Below are positions 19,776-28,781 of a stretch of 64,000 nt of DNA, piece by piece; within the stretch, counting starts at the first letter, position 1, and each line of letters opens with the position of its first letter. This DNA is from Hyphomicrobium sp. NDB2Meth4 (GTDB lineage: Bacteria; Pseudomonadota; Alphaproteobacteria; Rhizobiales; Hyphomicrobiaceae). A model generated the notes under the pieces. The model was not told where the DNA came from and searched no databases. It saw only the letters and a program-made list of their open reading frames with translations. Position numbers and translations under genes: made by a program. The stretch is from the NCBI RefSeq assembly GCF_900117445.1, contig NZ_FPEJ01000003.1, positions 124,001 through 188,000 on the forward strand, given 5' to 3'.

Positions 19776-20534
19776 TCAGGGCACTGGGTTGCGCGGTGTG
19801 GCTGTGGCTGCCGGAGACTTCCGTACGACCTCCTCGCCGATCAGCCGGCCGTGCTCCAGATGGATGGTGCGATCACAGAAAGTCTCGATCAGCTCGGGCG
19901 AATGCGAGGCCAGCACAAAGATGCTCGAGCGTTCGATGAACTTCACCATGCGCTTGCGCGCACGCACCTGAAATTCCGCATCGCCCGCGCCTAAAACCTC
20001 ATCCACGAGCAGGATTTCTGGATGCATAGCCGTCGCCACACCGAATGACAGCCGCGTGCGCATGCCGTCCGAATAAGTATTCACCGGAACCGACAGGAAG
20101 TTCCCCAGCTCGCTGAACTCCTCGATGTCCGGGATCACGGCCTCGGCCTGGCGGCGCGATGCCCCGAGCATCATCGCCATGCGGATGATGTTCTCATAGC
20201 CGCTCAGCTCTAGCTCGAGCCCCGCGCCGAGCCCGAACACGGTCGACACGCGCCCATCGATGCTGATGCGGCCGCGCGTGGGCGTATAAATCCCGGCCAG
20301 CGTGCGCAACAAAGTCGACTTGCCCGATCCGTTGTGACCGATAAGGCCGAGCCGGTCGCCTTCCTTGAGCTTGAGCGATATCCCATCCAACGCCCTAACG
20401 CTGACGATGCCACGCGACTCCTTCGACAGCCGCCCACCTGTGCTGATCGCCAGCAGGTTGTTCCGCAGCGACATCGCCCGAAGGTTATAAATCGGGTACT
20501 CGACCGATACGTTCTGAAGCGTGATTTCAGCCAT
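19776..20534 (-). CDS. ABC polysaccharide exporter, ATP-binding subunit (Wzt/KpsT-like)
   Basis: The protein is 252 aa. Walker A is GHNGSGKSTLL (about residues 66-76). The modified signature region YSDGMRTRLSFGVATAM and Walker B ILLVDEVLGAGD, with the H-loop FVLASHS, are typical for the polysaccharide exporter subfamily. The extended N-terminus before the first strand (YNLRAMSLRNNLLAIS) fits too. It has no C-terminal carbohydrate-binding domain, so it is closer to KpsT than to the long Wzt of E. coli O9a. The permease gene ends three bases upstream of its start. Confidence 0.93.
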   Translation of the reverse strand: MAEITLQNVSVEYPIYNLRAMSLRNNLLAISTGGRLSKESRGIVSVRALDGISLKLKEGDRLGLIGHNGSGKSTLLRTLAGIYTPTRGRISIDGRVSTVFGLGAGLELELSGYENIIRMAMMLGASRRQAEAVIPDIEEFSELGNFLSVPVNTYSDGMRTRLSFGVATAMHPEILLVDEVLGAGDAEFQVRARKRMVKFIERSSIFVLASHSPELIETFCDRTIHLEHGRLIGEEVVRKSPAATATPRNPVP

Positions 20535-20537
20535 GTT

Positions 20538-21332
20538 CTAAACCCAGAATGGCAACCGAGCGCCCTTGGCCTTGGTCATCCAGAGCGCGAGCGCCCAACC
20601 GACGATGGCCATGAGTATGGTCCCCACCCAGATCCGGGCATCGGGCACCACACCCTGTAGCGGTCCGCGCACGATGTCGAGCCAGTAGGCCATCGGATTG
20701 AAGGCCATGATGATCTGCGTCCGGCCAAGTTGATGCGAGTGGTAAAGAACGGGACTGAGGAAGAACAGGATCGGCATGATCGCTTGAACGAGCGGATCGA
20801 TGTCCCTGAACCGCGCCCCTATGAATCCGAGCAACTGGATCACCCACCACAGATTGATGAAGACCAGCAGCAATCCGGGGATCACAAGCAGTGTGACCAG
20901 CGATAAAGGCTGCTGGAACACGACAAGCACGAGCAGCACCACCAGGAGGTTGTGCGCGAAATTGATGATCTGCTGGAACAGCAGCTCGAGCGATAAGCGC
21001 AGCGAGGGCGTCTTGATGTTCCTGATGATCGAGGCACGCTTCGTGAATACGGTGCAGCCCCCGATGATGCTTCCGGTGATCATATTCCAGACCACCAGTC
21101 CGATCGCCAGTGATGGAATGAAGGCCGCCTTGTCAGTGTGCAGCAGGGTGCTCCACACGAACCCAAGTCCGACGACACCGATCAGCGTGCTCAGAACCAG
21201 CCAGAACGGGCCCAGCACACTGCGCTTATAACGCGCCCGCGTATCGCTCCAGGCAAAGTACCAGGCGATCGCAACAGATTTGCGGAGTCCCTGCAGCATG
21301 TCCCCGTCTGCCGGTTGGTATACCAAGTTCAC
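20538..21332 (-). CDS. ABC polysaccharide exporter, permease subunit (Wzm/KpsM-like)
   Basis: The protein is 264 aa with six membrane helices. The N-terminal amphipathic stretch AWYFAWSDTRARYKRSVLGPFWLVLSTLI is the hallmark of ABC-2 polysaccharide permeases, and the C-terminal half has the usual FLSPVLYH and FNPMAYWLDIVRGPLQG. Together with the ATPase gene downstream it exports a lipid-linked polysaccharide across the inner membrane. The two genes form a tight operon. Confidence 0.93.
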   Translation of the reverse strand: MNLVYQPADGDMLQGLRKSVAIAWYFAWSDTRARYKRSVLGPFWLVLSTLIGVVGLGFVWSTLLHTDKAAFIPSLAIGLVVWNMITGSIIGGCTVFTKRASIIRNIKTPSLRLSLELLFQQIINFAHNLLVVLLVLVVFQQPLSLVTLLVIPGLLLVFINLWWVIQLLGFIGARFRDIDPLVQAIMPILFFLSPVLYHSHQLGRTQIIMAFNPMAYWLDIVRGPLQGVVPDARIWVGTILMAIVGWALALWMTKAKGARLPFWV

Positions 21333-21938
21333 CCTCCGACGCGGACGGTTCGCCTATCGCCGGAATCCGCGCTGGTTATGGTCCGATGCGGACGCCGATG
21401 CAAACCCGTTCCCAGCGCAGTCCCCTAAAGACTTGAACAGCCGTCGCATTGTAGCTTCGCCCACACAGTCATCACATTGAATTTGCAAGCCTCGCTGCTA
21501 GTCAACCATCCCGATCGCCGCTCCCGCCGAAGGGTGCTGCTGTGCATAACGCAGCCGGGGATCAGGCCCTGACATCCGGTCAGCACGCCTATATCCCCAA
21601 CATTGACCGATGGATGCCCCTCAACAGCTTGAAGGCTCTGCTCCGGCGAGGAAATATACCTCAGGGCCGCATCGGTTGGCTGTCACCCACTCTCCCAAGC
21701 CGCACTTCCCTTCTGCGTGAATGCGATTGCCACAAAAGGCAGATTAATTCCCGGAAGGACGCGTTCTTGGCTATCCGGACCCGCACCGCGACACTTCACC
21801 ATCCAGGATCGCCGATTGATTTCACAAGTCACGTGATCCTACTTTTTGGCCGGCAGTAGCAAAACCACTAGGTATCTCTTGCGCGGTACTTCCAACATAT
21901 CCGCTAAAGCGAAGCGCATAGTCCGGGGCGGATATAGA
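21333..21938. other. intergenic region between divergent surface-carbohydrate genes
   Basis: About 600 bases with no convincing gene. A 105-codon plus-strand frame at 21542-21859 has an atypical composition and no family resemblance and was not accepted. It likely holds promoters for the permease operon and for the GT9-like gene. Confidence 0.4.
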
Positions 21939-23168
21939 ATGTCCCGCGAACTCGTGAGGCGCATCCTCACGCATGGCCAGCACACGCGCGATATTCGGCG
22001 CACCGCAATCTTCTCCTGGCGCTTCGTTTCGTCACGCGTGCAGCGTGAGCGGCACCGCCGTTCCGTGCTGAAAGACGTCTCCGGCGTCGATTCGATCCGC
22101 AAATCGGTCAGCAGCGAAACGGATCGCGCCACCGTCGCCATGCTGGTCAGCGGCGGCATAGGCGACTACCTGGTCGTGGCACGTTTTCTGCGTGATCTTG
22201 CAGCAGAAATCGAACCCGCCCGTTTCGACATATTCTGCTCGAACCCCGCCATTGGTGACTGGGTTTTCGCCGCGGTCCCAGGCTTCAACAAGTGCCACTC
22301 TGAATTCCTCTTCACCGTGCAGAGCGTCGTGGGCAACTACGACCTCGCGTTGCGTGCCAGCCAATTCGTCATTGCCGACAACGACGGGATCGACTGGGCG
22401 CGACTGCAGAAATCGAAGCGCCTGCAGCAGGTCGTCATGAACCTGGCCCGCGCAAGGCGTCCGATCGAGCCCTTCATCGAGCATCATCCGCATCTCGACG
22501 CCAGTCTTGCGCGCCGCATCGTCTTCAACAATCAGACGAGAGAAACATATCTGCACTGGATGGCGGGCATCACTTACGGCGGGCCGCGTATCGACCTGAA
22601 GACAGACGGCGCCATCATCGATCAGCTCGGCCTGCGCGACCGCCCGTTCGTCACCATCAACAATGGCTTTGATGCCGGCTTCATCGTCACCGGCACAGCC
22701 TCTACGAAAACGTATCCCCACGGCGACGAGCTCTGTCGCTTGCTCAAGGAGCGCTTCCCCGGTCTCACCATCATTCAGATAGGGAACGCCACCAGCCAGC
22801 CGCTGGCCAATGCGGATATCAATCTCATCAGCAAGACCAGCCTGGCCGCAGCAGCCGCCCTCGTTCAGCACGCCAGCCTGCACATCGACAACGAAGGCGG
22901 CCTCGTTCACGTTGCCTCTGCCTTCGGGACTCGCTGCTGCGTCGTATTCGGCCCGACGCCGGCGGACTATTACGCCTACGAGGACAACATCAACGTTCTG
23001 CCGAACTTCTGCGGCGGATGCTGGTGGTCGACTGAAACCTGGATGGACGTCTGCCCGCGCGGCTTCAAGACTGCGCGCTGCCTCTCCGAGCAACGCCCCG
23101 CCGACGTCGTTGCGCAAATTGCCGCCGTGTGGAAGCCAAGCTCCAAATCAATGCAGCTTGCGTCCTAG
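21939..23168 (+). CDS. glycosyltransferase family 9-like protein with Cys4 tail (twin 1)
   Basis: The protein is 409 aa from ATG 21939. VAMLVSGGIGDYLVVARFLRDL resembles the N-terminal GxGD loop of heptosyltransferases. The second half has TSTKTYPHGDELCRLLKERFP, LISKTSLAAAAALVQHASLHIDNEGGLVHVASAFG and VVFGPTPADYYAYE, the GT9 donor site. The tail FCGGCWWSTETWMDVCPRGF then TARCL contains four conserved cysteines shared with the opposing neighbour. It may transfer heptose or another sugar. Longer starts at 21846 would add a basic stretch with no ribosome-binding support. Confidence 0.8.
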   Translation: MSRELVRRILTHGQHTRDIRRTAIFSWRFVSSRVQRERHRRSVLKDVSGVDSIRKSVSSETDRATVAMLVSGGIGDYLVVARFLRDLAAEIEPARFDIFCSNPAIGDWVFAAVPGFNKCHSEFLFTVQSVVGNYDLALRASQFVIADNDGIDWARLQKSKRLQQVVMNLARARRPIEPFIEHHPHLDASLARRIVFNNQTRETYLHWMAGITYGGPRIDLKTDGAIIDQLGLRDRPFVTINNGFDAGFIVTGTASTKTYPHGDELCRLLKERFPGLTIIQIGNATSQPLANADINLISKTSLAAAAALVQHASLHIDNEGGLVHVASAFGTRCCVVFGPTPADYYAYEDNINVLPNFCGGCWWSTETWMDVCPRGFKTARCLSEQRPADVVAQIAAVWKPSSKSMQLAS

Positions 23169-23194
23169 CCCGAGGCACCAAGCCACGGCGATCT

Positions 23195-24565
23195 TCAAGT
23201 TAGAGCAGTCAACTGCGCATCCGCGCTCGACGTCACCCGCGACACACTTCGCGCGCTTTGCGCTGTGCGGCTATCAAGGATCGCTATGGCTTCCCGGACA
23301 ACGTCGGAGGGCTGATGCGACGTCATACACCGGGCTTCGGCAAAACCGCGTGGGCAGCGATCCATCCAGGATTCGTTGATCCACCAGCATCCGCCACAGA
23401 ATGCCGGGCTCAGGTTGCGGTTCTGGCCGTAGCCGAAATAGTCCGCATCGCTCGGACCGAACAGCACCAGAGCCTTCGCCCCGATAACGGACGCGATGTG
23501 CGCCAACCCGCTGTCGACATCAAGGTGCAGTCTCGATCCCCCGATCAGCGCGGCGGCCTCCGCTAGGGAAGTTTTCCCGACAAGCGAAATGTCTGCTGCC
23601 GCCAAAGCCGCGCTGGTCTCCGGTGTCCCCAATTGCACGATTGTCAGATTGGGCCTTTGCGCCTTGAGGAGAGCCAGTGCCTCATCAAATCGTGGATACG
23701 TCTTCGTCGAGGTCTGCCCGCTCACGACGAACGCGGCATCGAACCCGTTGTGGACCGTCACATAGTCCTTGCCGGCCAATCCAAGCCGTCCGAGCACCGA
23801 TCCGTCCAACCTGAGATCGAACCCTTCGCCGCCGTGCGCAATGCCCGCCTGATAGTGCAGGTATGAGCTCCGCGTCTGGTTCGCATAGACGGCGCGGCGG
23901 CCGAAATCGCCGCTGCTGCAAGGCAATTCCGCTACAAGCCCGGCGTTGTCAGCGACGAATGCTTCAAGGCGCCGGCAAACGCTAGCCAGCTTGGGGTGCA
24001 GCGCAAGCTGCCGCTCGTCGTAAGCGCACACCTCCGCCACCTGGGTGATGCGGATGGCCAGCGCATAAAGTGGCGCAATCTCCCGGAACAGGAACGAGCT
24101 GTGGCACTCGCGAAACCCAGGAATGGTTTCGAAAACCCAGCGCGCCGCCCCTGCGCTGTTGCACGCCACGTCGAATTCCAGCGGCCCGCACGCGGCCCCG
24201 AGATCGCGCAGAAACCGCGCTATGACGATGTTGTCACCGATACCGCCGCCCAGCGTATGCACAAGAATGACAGGCTTGTCGGTCGGCAACTGTGCCTTGA
24301 TGGAACTGCGTACCCGCCCGCTCTTCAGCTTCGTCGCTGCGCCCTGCCACAGCAGCGGCAGCTTGGTCCAGACATACCGGGCCATGAACCGCCCGGTCTC
24401 CAGAGGGCTCGCGCCGGACGCATTGAGGCCGGCTATACGTTCCGATAGCCGCCGCAGCCTGCCGCCATCGAGGCTTGCCACGCGTACCCCCGGGCGCCCA
24501 TTGTCGCCTTCTCGCTTCAATCTGCTCACATCAATATCTTGTTCGTCCGCCATACGAAAATCCAC
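23195..24565 (-). CDS. glycosyltransferase family 9-like protein with Cys4 tail (twin 2)
   Basis: The protein is 456 aa. It parallels its convergent neighbour: LVHTLGGGIGDNIVIARFLRDL, GFDAAFVVSGQTSTKTYPRFD, VGKTSLAEAAALIGGSRLHL, LVLFGPSDADYFGYG, then FCGGCWWINESWMDRCPRGF and EARCM. The N-terminal 70 residues are extra. An alternative start is MADEQDI, four codons in. It lies next to the ADP-heptose genes, which makes a heptose donor attractive. The tail continues about 45 residues past the Cys motif. Confidence 0.8.
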   Translation of the reverse strand: MDFRMADEQDIDVSRLKREGDNGRPGVRVASLDGGRLRRLSERIAGLNASGASPLETGRFMARYVWTKLPLLWQGAATKLKSGRVRSSIKAQLPTDKPVILVHTLGGGIGDNIVIARFLRDLGAACGPLEFDVACNSAGAARWVFETIPGFRECHSSFLFREIAPLYALAIRITQVAEVCAYDERQLALHPKLASVCRRLEAFVADNAGLVAELPCSSGDFGRRAVYANQTRSSYLHYQAGIAHGGEGFDLRLDGSVLGRLGLAGKDYVTVHNGFDAAFVVSGQTSTKTYPRFDEALALLKAQRPNLTIVQLGTPETSAALAAADISLVGKTSLAEAAALIGGSRLHLDVDSGLAHIASVIGAKALVLFGPSDADYFGYGQNRNLSPAFCGGCWWINESWMDRCPRGFAEARCMTSHQPSDVVREAIAILDSRTAQSARSVSRVTSSADAQLTALT

Positions 24566-24692
24566 CAGCCAGGTCGCAAAGTTAGCGCGACAGGCGATGG
24601 ATCGTTGATAGCTCAGTTCTACACGTCGAGTATATGTTACGAGGCGGGTATATTAGGACTCACCTTGGCGTTTTGCACAGGAGCCCGTTCGA

Positions 24693-26135
24693 GTGATTTC
24701 TGAACGCACACTAGCTGCTTGTCGCATCCTCATTGTAGGCGATGTCGCGCTCGACCGCTTCGTCTACGGGGAGGTTGCCCGCATTTCGCCTGAAGCCCCA
24801 GTCCCGGTGCTGCGGGTCACATCGACCACCAACTCCCCCGGCTGCGCAGCGAACGTCGCCGCGAACGTGACCGCGCTTGGAGCCCAAGCCACCCTGATCG
24901 GCCTGGGCGGCGACGATATCACCGCGGTGAGCCTTGCCAAGGTGCTGCGTGGCATCAAGCACCTCAAGATCGTTCCCGACACGGATCGGCCGACGACGAT
25001 CAAGACGCGGTTCGTTGCAGGCAGCCAGCAAATTGTCCGGGCCGACGAGGAAGTCACCGCTCCGCCGAGCGACACCGCCGAAGAGCGCATTCTCGATGCC
25101 TTCGCCGAAGCGCTTCCCGACAACGATGTCGTCGTCATCTCCGACTACAACAAGGGAATGCTGACCGACCGCATTCTGGCCGAGATAATCTCGACGGCCG
25201 AAAAGGCCGGCAAGATGACCATCGTCGATCCGAAGCGCAAAGACCTGTCCGCCTATCGCGGCGCCACGCTCATCAAGCCCAACCGCTCCGAGCTGACGGC
25301 AGCCACCGGCCTTCCTTGCCAAAGCGATGATGACGCTGCCAGGGCCGCCGATCACGCCATCGAAGCGACCGGTTCGATGATCCTGCTGACGCGCTCCGAG
25401 CACGGCATGAGCTTGTTCCGAGCAGGCGCTGACCCGCTTCATCGCCGGACCGAGGCCAGGGACGTGTTCGACGTATCGGGCGCAGGAGACACCGTCGCAG
25501 CCGTCATCGCGACTGCCCTTGCCGCCGGTCTCGATTTTGGCCAAGCCATGGACCTTGCCAACACCGCAGCCGGCATCGTCGTTGCCAAGATCGGCACCGC
25601 AACGGTCAGCCCGCACGAATTGCAGGCGGCCACCATGCGCTCGCGCCTCGGCTACGAAAACCGCGTCCTGTCCCTCGATGCGGCCATCCCTCTGCGCGAG
25701 GCGTGGAGGCGCCAGGGGCTTAGATGCGGCCTCACGAACGGCTGCTTCGACCTGATCCACCCCGGCCACATCTCGTTGCTCAAAGCGGCCAAGGCCTCCT
25801 GCGACCGCCTGATCGTCGCGCTCAACTCTGACGAGTCGGTACGCCGCCTCAAGGGCCCCACCCGGCCGCTGCAGGACGAAAACGCGCGCGCGTATGTCAT
25901 GTCGCACATCGAGCAAGTGGATGCCGTCGTCCTCTTCGAGGAAGACACCCCCCTGGAGCTCATCGAAGCATTGAAGCCCGACGTGCTGATCAAGGGAGCC
26001 GACTATCGGGAGGATCAGGTGGTCGGCGGCGACCGCGTCAAATCGTGGGGAGGAAAAGTCGTTCTGGCGGATTTAATACCCGAGCAATCGACGACGCGGC
26101 TCGCCAAGAAGGCCGCTACACCAACCACCGCCTGA
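24693..26135 (+). CDS. hldE: bifunctional heptose-7-phosphate kinase / heptose-1-phosphate adenylyltransferase
   Basis: The protein is 480 aa starting at GTG, with the usual fused architecture. Residues about 1-315 are a PfkB kinase (ILIVGDVALDRFVYGEVARISPEAP, SDYNKGMLT, VIKPNRSEL-like region, DVSGAGDTVAA). Residues about 345-480 are the nucleotidyltransferase (GLTNGCFDLIHPGHISLLKAAK with the HPGH motif, ALNSDESVRRLKGPTRP). It makes ADP-D-glycero-beta-D-manno-heptose in two of the four steps, in the cytoplasm. The reading frame ends 17 bases before hldD. Confidence 0.97.
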   Translation: MISERTLAACRILIVGDVALDRFVYGEVARISPEAPVPVLRVTSTTNSPGCAANVAANVTALGAQATLIGLGGDDITAVSLAKVLRGIKHLKIVPDTDRPTTIKTRFVAGSQQIVRADEEVTAPPSDTAEERILDAFAEALPDNDVVVISDYNKGMLTDRILAEIISTAEKAGKMTIVDPKRKDLSAYRGATLIKPNRSELTAATGLPCQSDDDAARAADHAIEATGSMILLTRSEHGMSLFRAGADPLHRRTEARDVFDVSGAGDTVAAVIATALAAGLDFGQAMDLANTAAGIVVAKIGTATVSPHELQAATMRSRLGYENRVLSLDAAIPLREAWRRQGLRCGLTNGCFDLIHPGHISLLKAAKASCDRLIVALNSDESVRRLKGPTRPLQDENARAYVMSHIEQVDAVVLFEEDTPLELIEALKPDVLIKGADYREDQVVGGDRVKSWGGKVVLADLIPEQSTTRLAKKAATPTTA

Positions 26136-26152
26136 ACTTTGGGGAACCGAGA

Positions 26153-27130
26153 ATGTATTTGGTGACGGGCGGAGCCGGCTTCATCGGCTCCAATATCGCG
26201 GATGCGCTGGCCGCCCGCGGCGATGACGTAGTGGTCTGCGATCGCCTGCGCAATGGCAACAAGTGGCACAACATCCGCCGCACGCGCCTGCACGACATCG
26301 TCCATCCCGACAACCTCGACGCCTGGCTCGATGCCCACGCCAAAGACCTGACGGCGATCATTCACATGGGCGCCATCAGCGCCACGACCGAGACCGACGT
26401 CGACAAACTCGTCCATAACAACATCGCGCTTTCATTGAAGCTCTGGCAGTTCGCGGCAGCGCACGGCATCCCGCTCATCTATGCCTCGTCCGCAGCGACG
26501 TACGGCGACGGCGCCCAGGGGTTCGTCGATGATCAGTCGCCGCAAGCGCTGGCCCAGCTCCTGCCTTTGAACGCCTACGGCTGGAGCAAGCTCTTCGTCG
26601 ATAAGCGCTTCATCGAGGACGTGCTCGCAGGCCGCCCCAAACCGCCGCAATGGGCAGGCCTCAAGTTCTTCAACGTCTATGGCCCCAACGAAGGCCATAA
26701 GGGCGACATGCGCTCGGTCATTCACAAAGTCTATCCAAAGGTCGTCGCCGGCGACGTCGTGCAGCTCTTCAAATCGCACGACCCCCGCTACCAGGACGGC
26801 GGCCAGCTGCGCGATTTCGTCTACGTCAAGGACTGCGTCCGGATCATTCTCTGGCTGCTCGACAATCGCCAAATCTCCGGCATCTTCAACGTCGGGACCG
26901 GCAAGGCGCGCACCTTCCACGATCTCGTGCACGCCGTCGGCAAGGCCGTCGGCAAAGCGCCCAACATCGAGTTTATCGACATGCCGCTTCAGATCCGCGA
27001 CCGCTACCAGTACTTTACCGAAGCCGACATGCAGAAAGTTGCGGCTGCCGGCTACAACGCCCTGCCGACCTCGCTTGAGGACGGCATCCTTGATTACGTC
27101 AAATGTGATTTGTCGGTGCGGCCGCAGTGA
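26153..27130 (+). CDS. hldD: ADP-L-glycero-D-manno-heptose 6-epimerase
   Basis: The protein is 325 aa and an SDR enzyme. NAD(P)-binding motif VTGGAGFIGSNIADAL is at the N-terminus, the catalytic YxxxK pair is in NAYGWSKLFVD, and FFNVYGPNEGHKGDMRSVIHK and LRDFVYVKDCV are typical for HldD. It inverts C6 of ADP-heptose for the LPS inner core. The start at 26153 gives the canonical MYLVTGG; in-frame codons further upstream lie inside hldE. It is co-transcribed with hldE. Confidence 0.97.
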   Translation: MYLVTGGAGFIGSNIADALAARGDDVVVCDRLRNGNKWHNIRRTRLHDIVHPDNLDAWLDAHAKDLTAIIHMGAISATTETDVDKLVHNNIALSLKLWQFAAAHGIPLIYASSAATYGDGAQGFVDDQSPQALAQLLPLNAYGWSKLFVDKRFIEDVLAGRPKPPQWAGLKFFNVYGPNEGHKGDMRSVIHKVYPKVVAGDVVQLFKSHDPRYQDGGQLRDFVYVKDCVRIILWLLDNRQISGIFNVGTGKARTFHDLVHAVGKAVGKAPNIEFIDMPLQIRDRYQYFTEADMQKVAAAGYNALPTSLEDGILDYVKCDLSVRPQ

Positions 27131-27217
27131 CCGTGCCAGAGCAGCGCTATAAACTGATATTCAATCCCGCGGCCACGCTTTGAAGCTGCCGCGCATCATA
27201 CTTGGAGGCATTCGGTC

Positions 27218-27823
27218 ATGAGCTCGCTTCTCTCCTACCTCGAGGAATCCCGCGCAGCTCTCGATAGATGTATCGCAGCTCCGCAGCTCGCCGGACACGT
27301 CGATGCCGCCATCGATACGATCGTCGCCGACCTCCTCGCTCACCGTCCGCTGCTCCTTTGCGGCAACGGCGGCTCGGCCTCCGACGCCATGCACATCGCC
27401 GGTGAGCTCGTCGGCCGCTTCCTGCTCGAACGCAAGGCGATCAACTGCATCTGCCTCACATCGAATGCAGCCGTCGTCACCGCCTGGAGCAACGATTATT
27501 CCTACGAGACCGTCTTCGCCCGGCAGGTCGAGGCCTACGGCCAGCGCGGTGGCACGCTGCTCGGCATCAGCACGTCCGGCAACTCGGCCAACGTCGTGCG
27601 TGCGTTCGAAACGGCGCGCGAATTGGGAATGAACACGATCGGCCTCACGGGCCAGGGCGGCGGCAAGATGGCGGCATTGAGCACCGTGCTGATAGACGTG
27701 CCGTCCAAGAGCACGCCGATCATTCAGCAGCTCCACATCACCATCTACCATTATCTCTGCGAGCAGATCGAAATCCGTCTTGCGCCCGCGATGGATCAAT
27801 TGCCGGCGGCGAAAGCAGGTTGA
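27218..27823 (+). CDS. gmhA: D-sedoheptulose 7-phosphate isomerase
   Basis: The protein is 201 aa with an SIS domain. LLCGNGGSASDAMHIAGELVGRF (about residues 46-68), LTSNAAVVTAWSNDY, LLGISTSGNSANVVRAFETA and the C-terminal TPIIQQLHITIYHYLCEQIE are characteristic of GmhA. It performs the first step to the heptose precursor. TTGGAGG lies nine bases before the ATG. It follows hldD after an 87-base gap and lies in the same direction, so all pathway genes sit together. Confidence 0.96.
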   Translation: MSSLLSYLEESRAALDRCIAAPQLAGHVDAAIDTIVADLLAHRPLLLCGNGGSASDAMHIAGELVGRFLLERKAINCICLTSNAAVVTAWSNDYSYETVFARQVEAYGQRGGTLLGISTSGNSANVVRAFETARELGMNTIGLTGQGGGKMAALSTVLIDVPSKSTPIIQQLHITIYHYLCEQIEIRLAPAMDQLPAAKAG

Positions 27824-27877
27824 GCCGATTGCCCTTACACTCGAGGCATTCGCTCCGGGCAACTGAAATTCAACCAA

Positions 27878-28534
27878 TCACTCTTTCGGCTGCGGCTGCG
27901 GCCGCGTCAGGTAACGCACCACCGCGCCGCGGGCGGCGCCGAGACTGTCTACGCGCCGCCAGGTGAAGTCCGCCGGTAACGATTTCGGGTCGCCCTGCTC
28001 CTCGCCGCTCTTGCCCGTCTCGACTAAGATACCCGCGCGCAAACCCGCACGCTGCCCGGCTTCGAGGTCGGCAACGCGGTCGCCGACGATCAAACTGCGC
28101 GCCAGATCGATCTGCATCGCCTCGGCCGCTTTCGTCAGCATTCCGGGGTTCGGCTTGCGCCACGGATGATCCGCGACCGCCATCGCTCCCGTGCCCTTCT
28201 CGTGATAACCGCACGCCAGCACGGCATCGAAGCGAGCACCCGCTTCGGCGAGACGCGTGCGGATCACATCCTGCACGGCTTCGAAGCTGTCCCACCCAAA
28301 CAAGCCACGCGCCACACCTGACTGATTGGTCACGACCACCACGGGAACAGCCAGCCGATTAGCCTCGGCAATGGTCTCTGCTGCACCGGGGATCAGCCGC
28401 ACCCCATTGGGGTCGCCGACATATCCGCTGTCTTCGACGATCACGCCATCGCGGTCGAGAAACAAGGCTGGTCGCCCGGCAAAGGCCGCAGCATCGGCGC
28501 CTGAAAACCACAACCCTGGATCGATGAGCCCCAT
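27878..28534 (-). CDS. gmhB: D-glycero-beta-D-manno-heptose-1,7-bisphosphate 7-phosphatase, zinc loop altered
   Basis: The protein is 218 aa with a HAD fold: nucleophile motif FLDRDGVIVED, VVVVTNQSGVARGLF, RKPNPGML and LIVGDRVADLEAG. This is the third step of ADP-heptose synthesis. In the E. coli enzyme a zinc loop ends with Cys-x-Cys just before RKPHPGM. Here the first half (ACGYH) is kept but the second pair is replaced by DHPW. It is convergent to gmhA, so it is transcribed apart from the rest of the pathway. Confidence 0.92.
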   Translation of the reverse strand: MGLIDPGLWFSGADAAAFAGRPALFLDRDGVIVEDSGYVGDPNGVRLIPGAAETIAEANRLAVPVVVVTNQSGVARGLFGWDSFEAVQDVIRTRLAEAGARFDAVLACGYHEKGTGAMAVADHPWRKPNPGMLTKAAEAMQIDLARSLIVGDRVADLEAGQRAGLRAGILVETGKSGEEQGDPKSLPADFTWRRVDSLGAARGAVVRYLTRPQPQPKE

Positions 28535-28781
28535 CGCTGGTCAAAACCCCTTGTGACATTCGCCCGAACTGCCCCGGGGTGCGGCCTCAATAGCGGCCCC
28601 TAACCAGGCATTCAATCGATGTCCCCTGCGACCCGATCGTTGCCTGCCCACCCCCCAAACGAGAAATTCGCTGCAAGGCGCCCTGGTAGAAGTTCTGTTA
28701 GCTATACGGAAGTCATCGTCAGGTTACTGGTATCCGCCACGCTTCCCGTGTCCCCGCCCGCCAACGGTCATCAGCCGCGCC

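Noticed and set aside
21542-21859. A 105-codon plus-strand frame in the intergenic region before the first GT9-like gene
   Set aside because: No ribosome-binding site, no family resemblance, unlike codon use; treated as chance.
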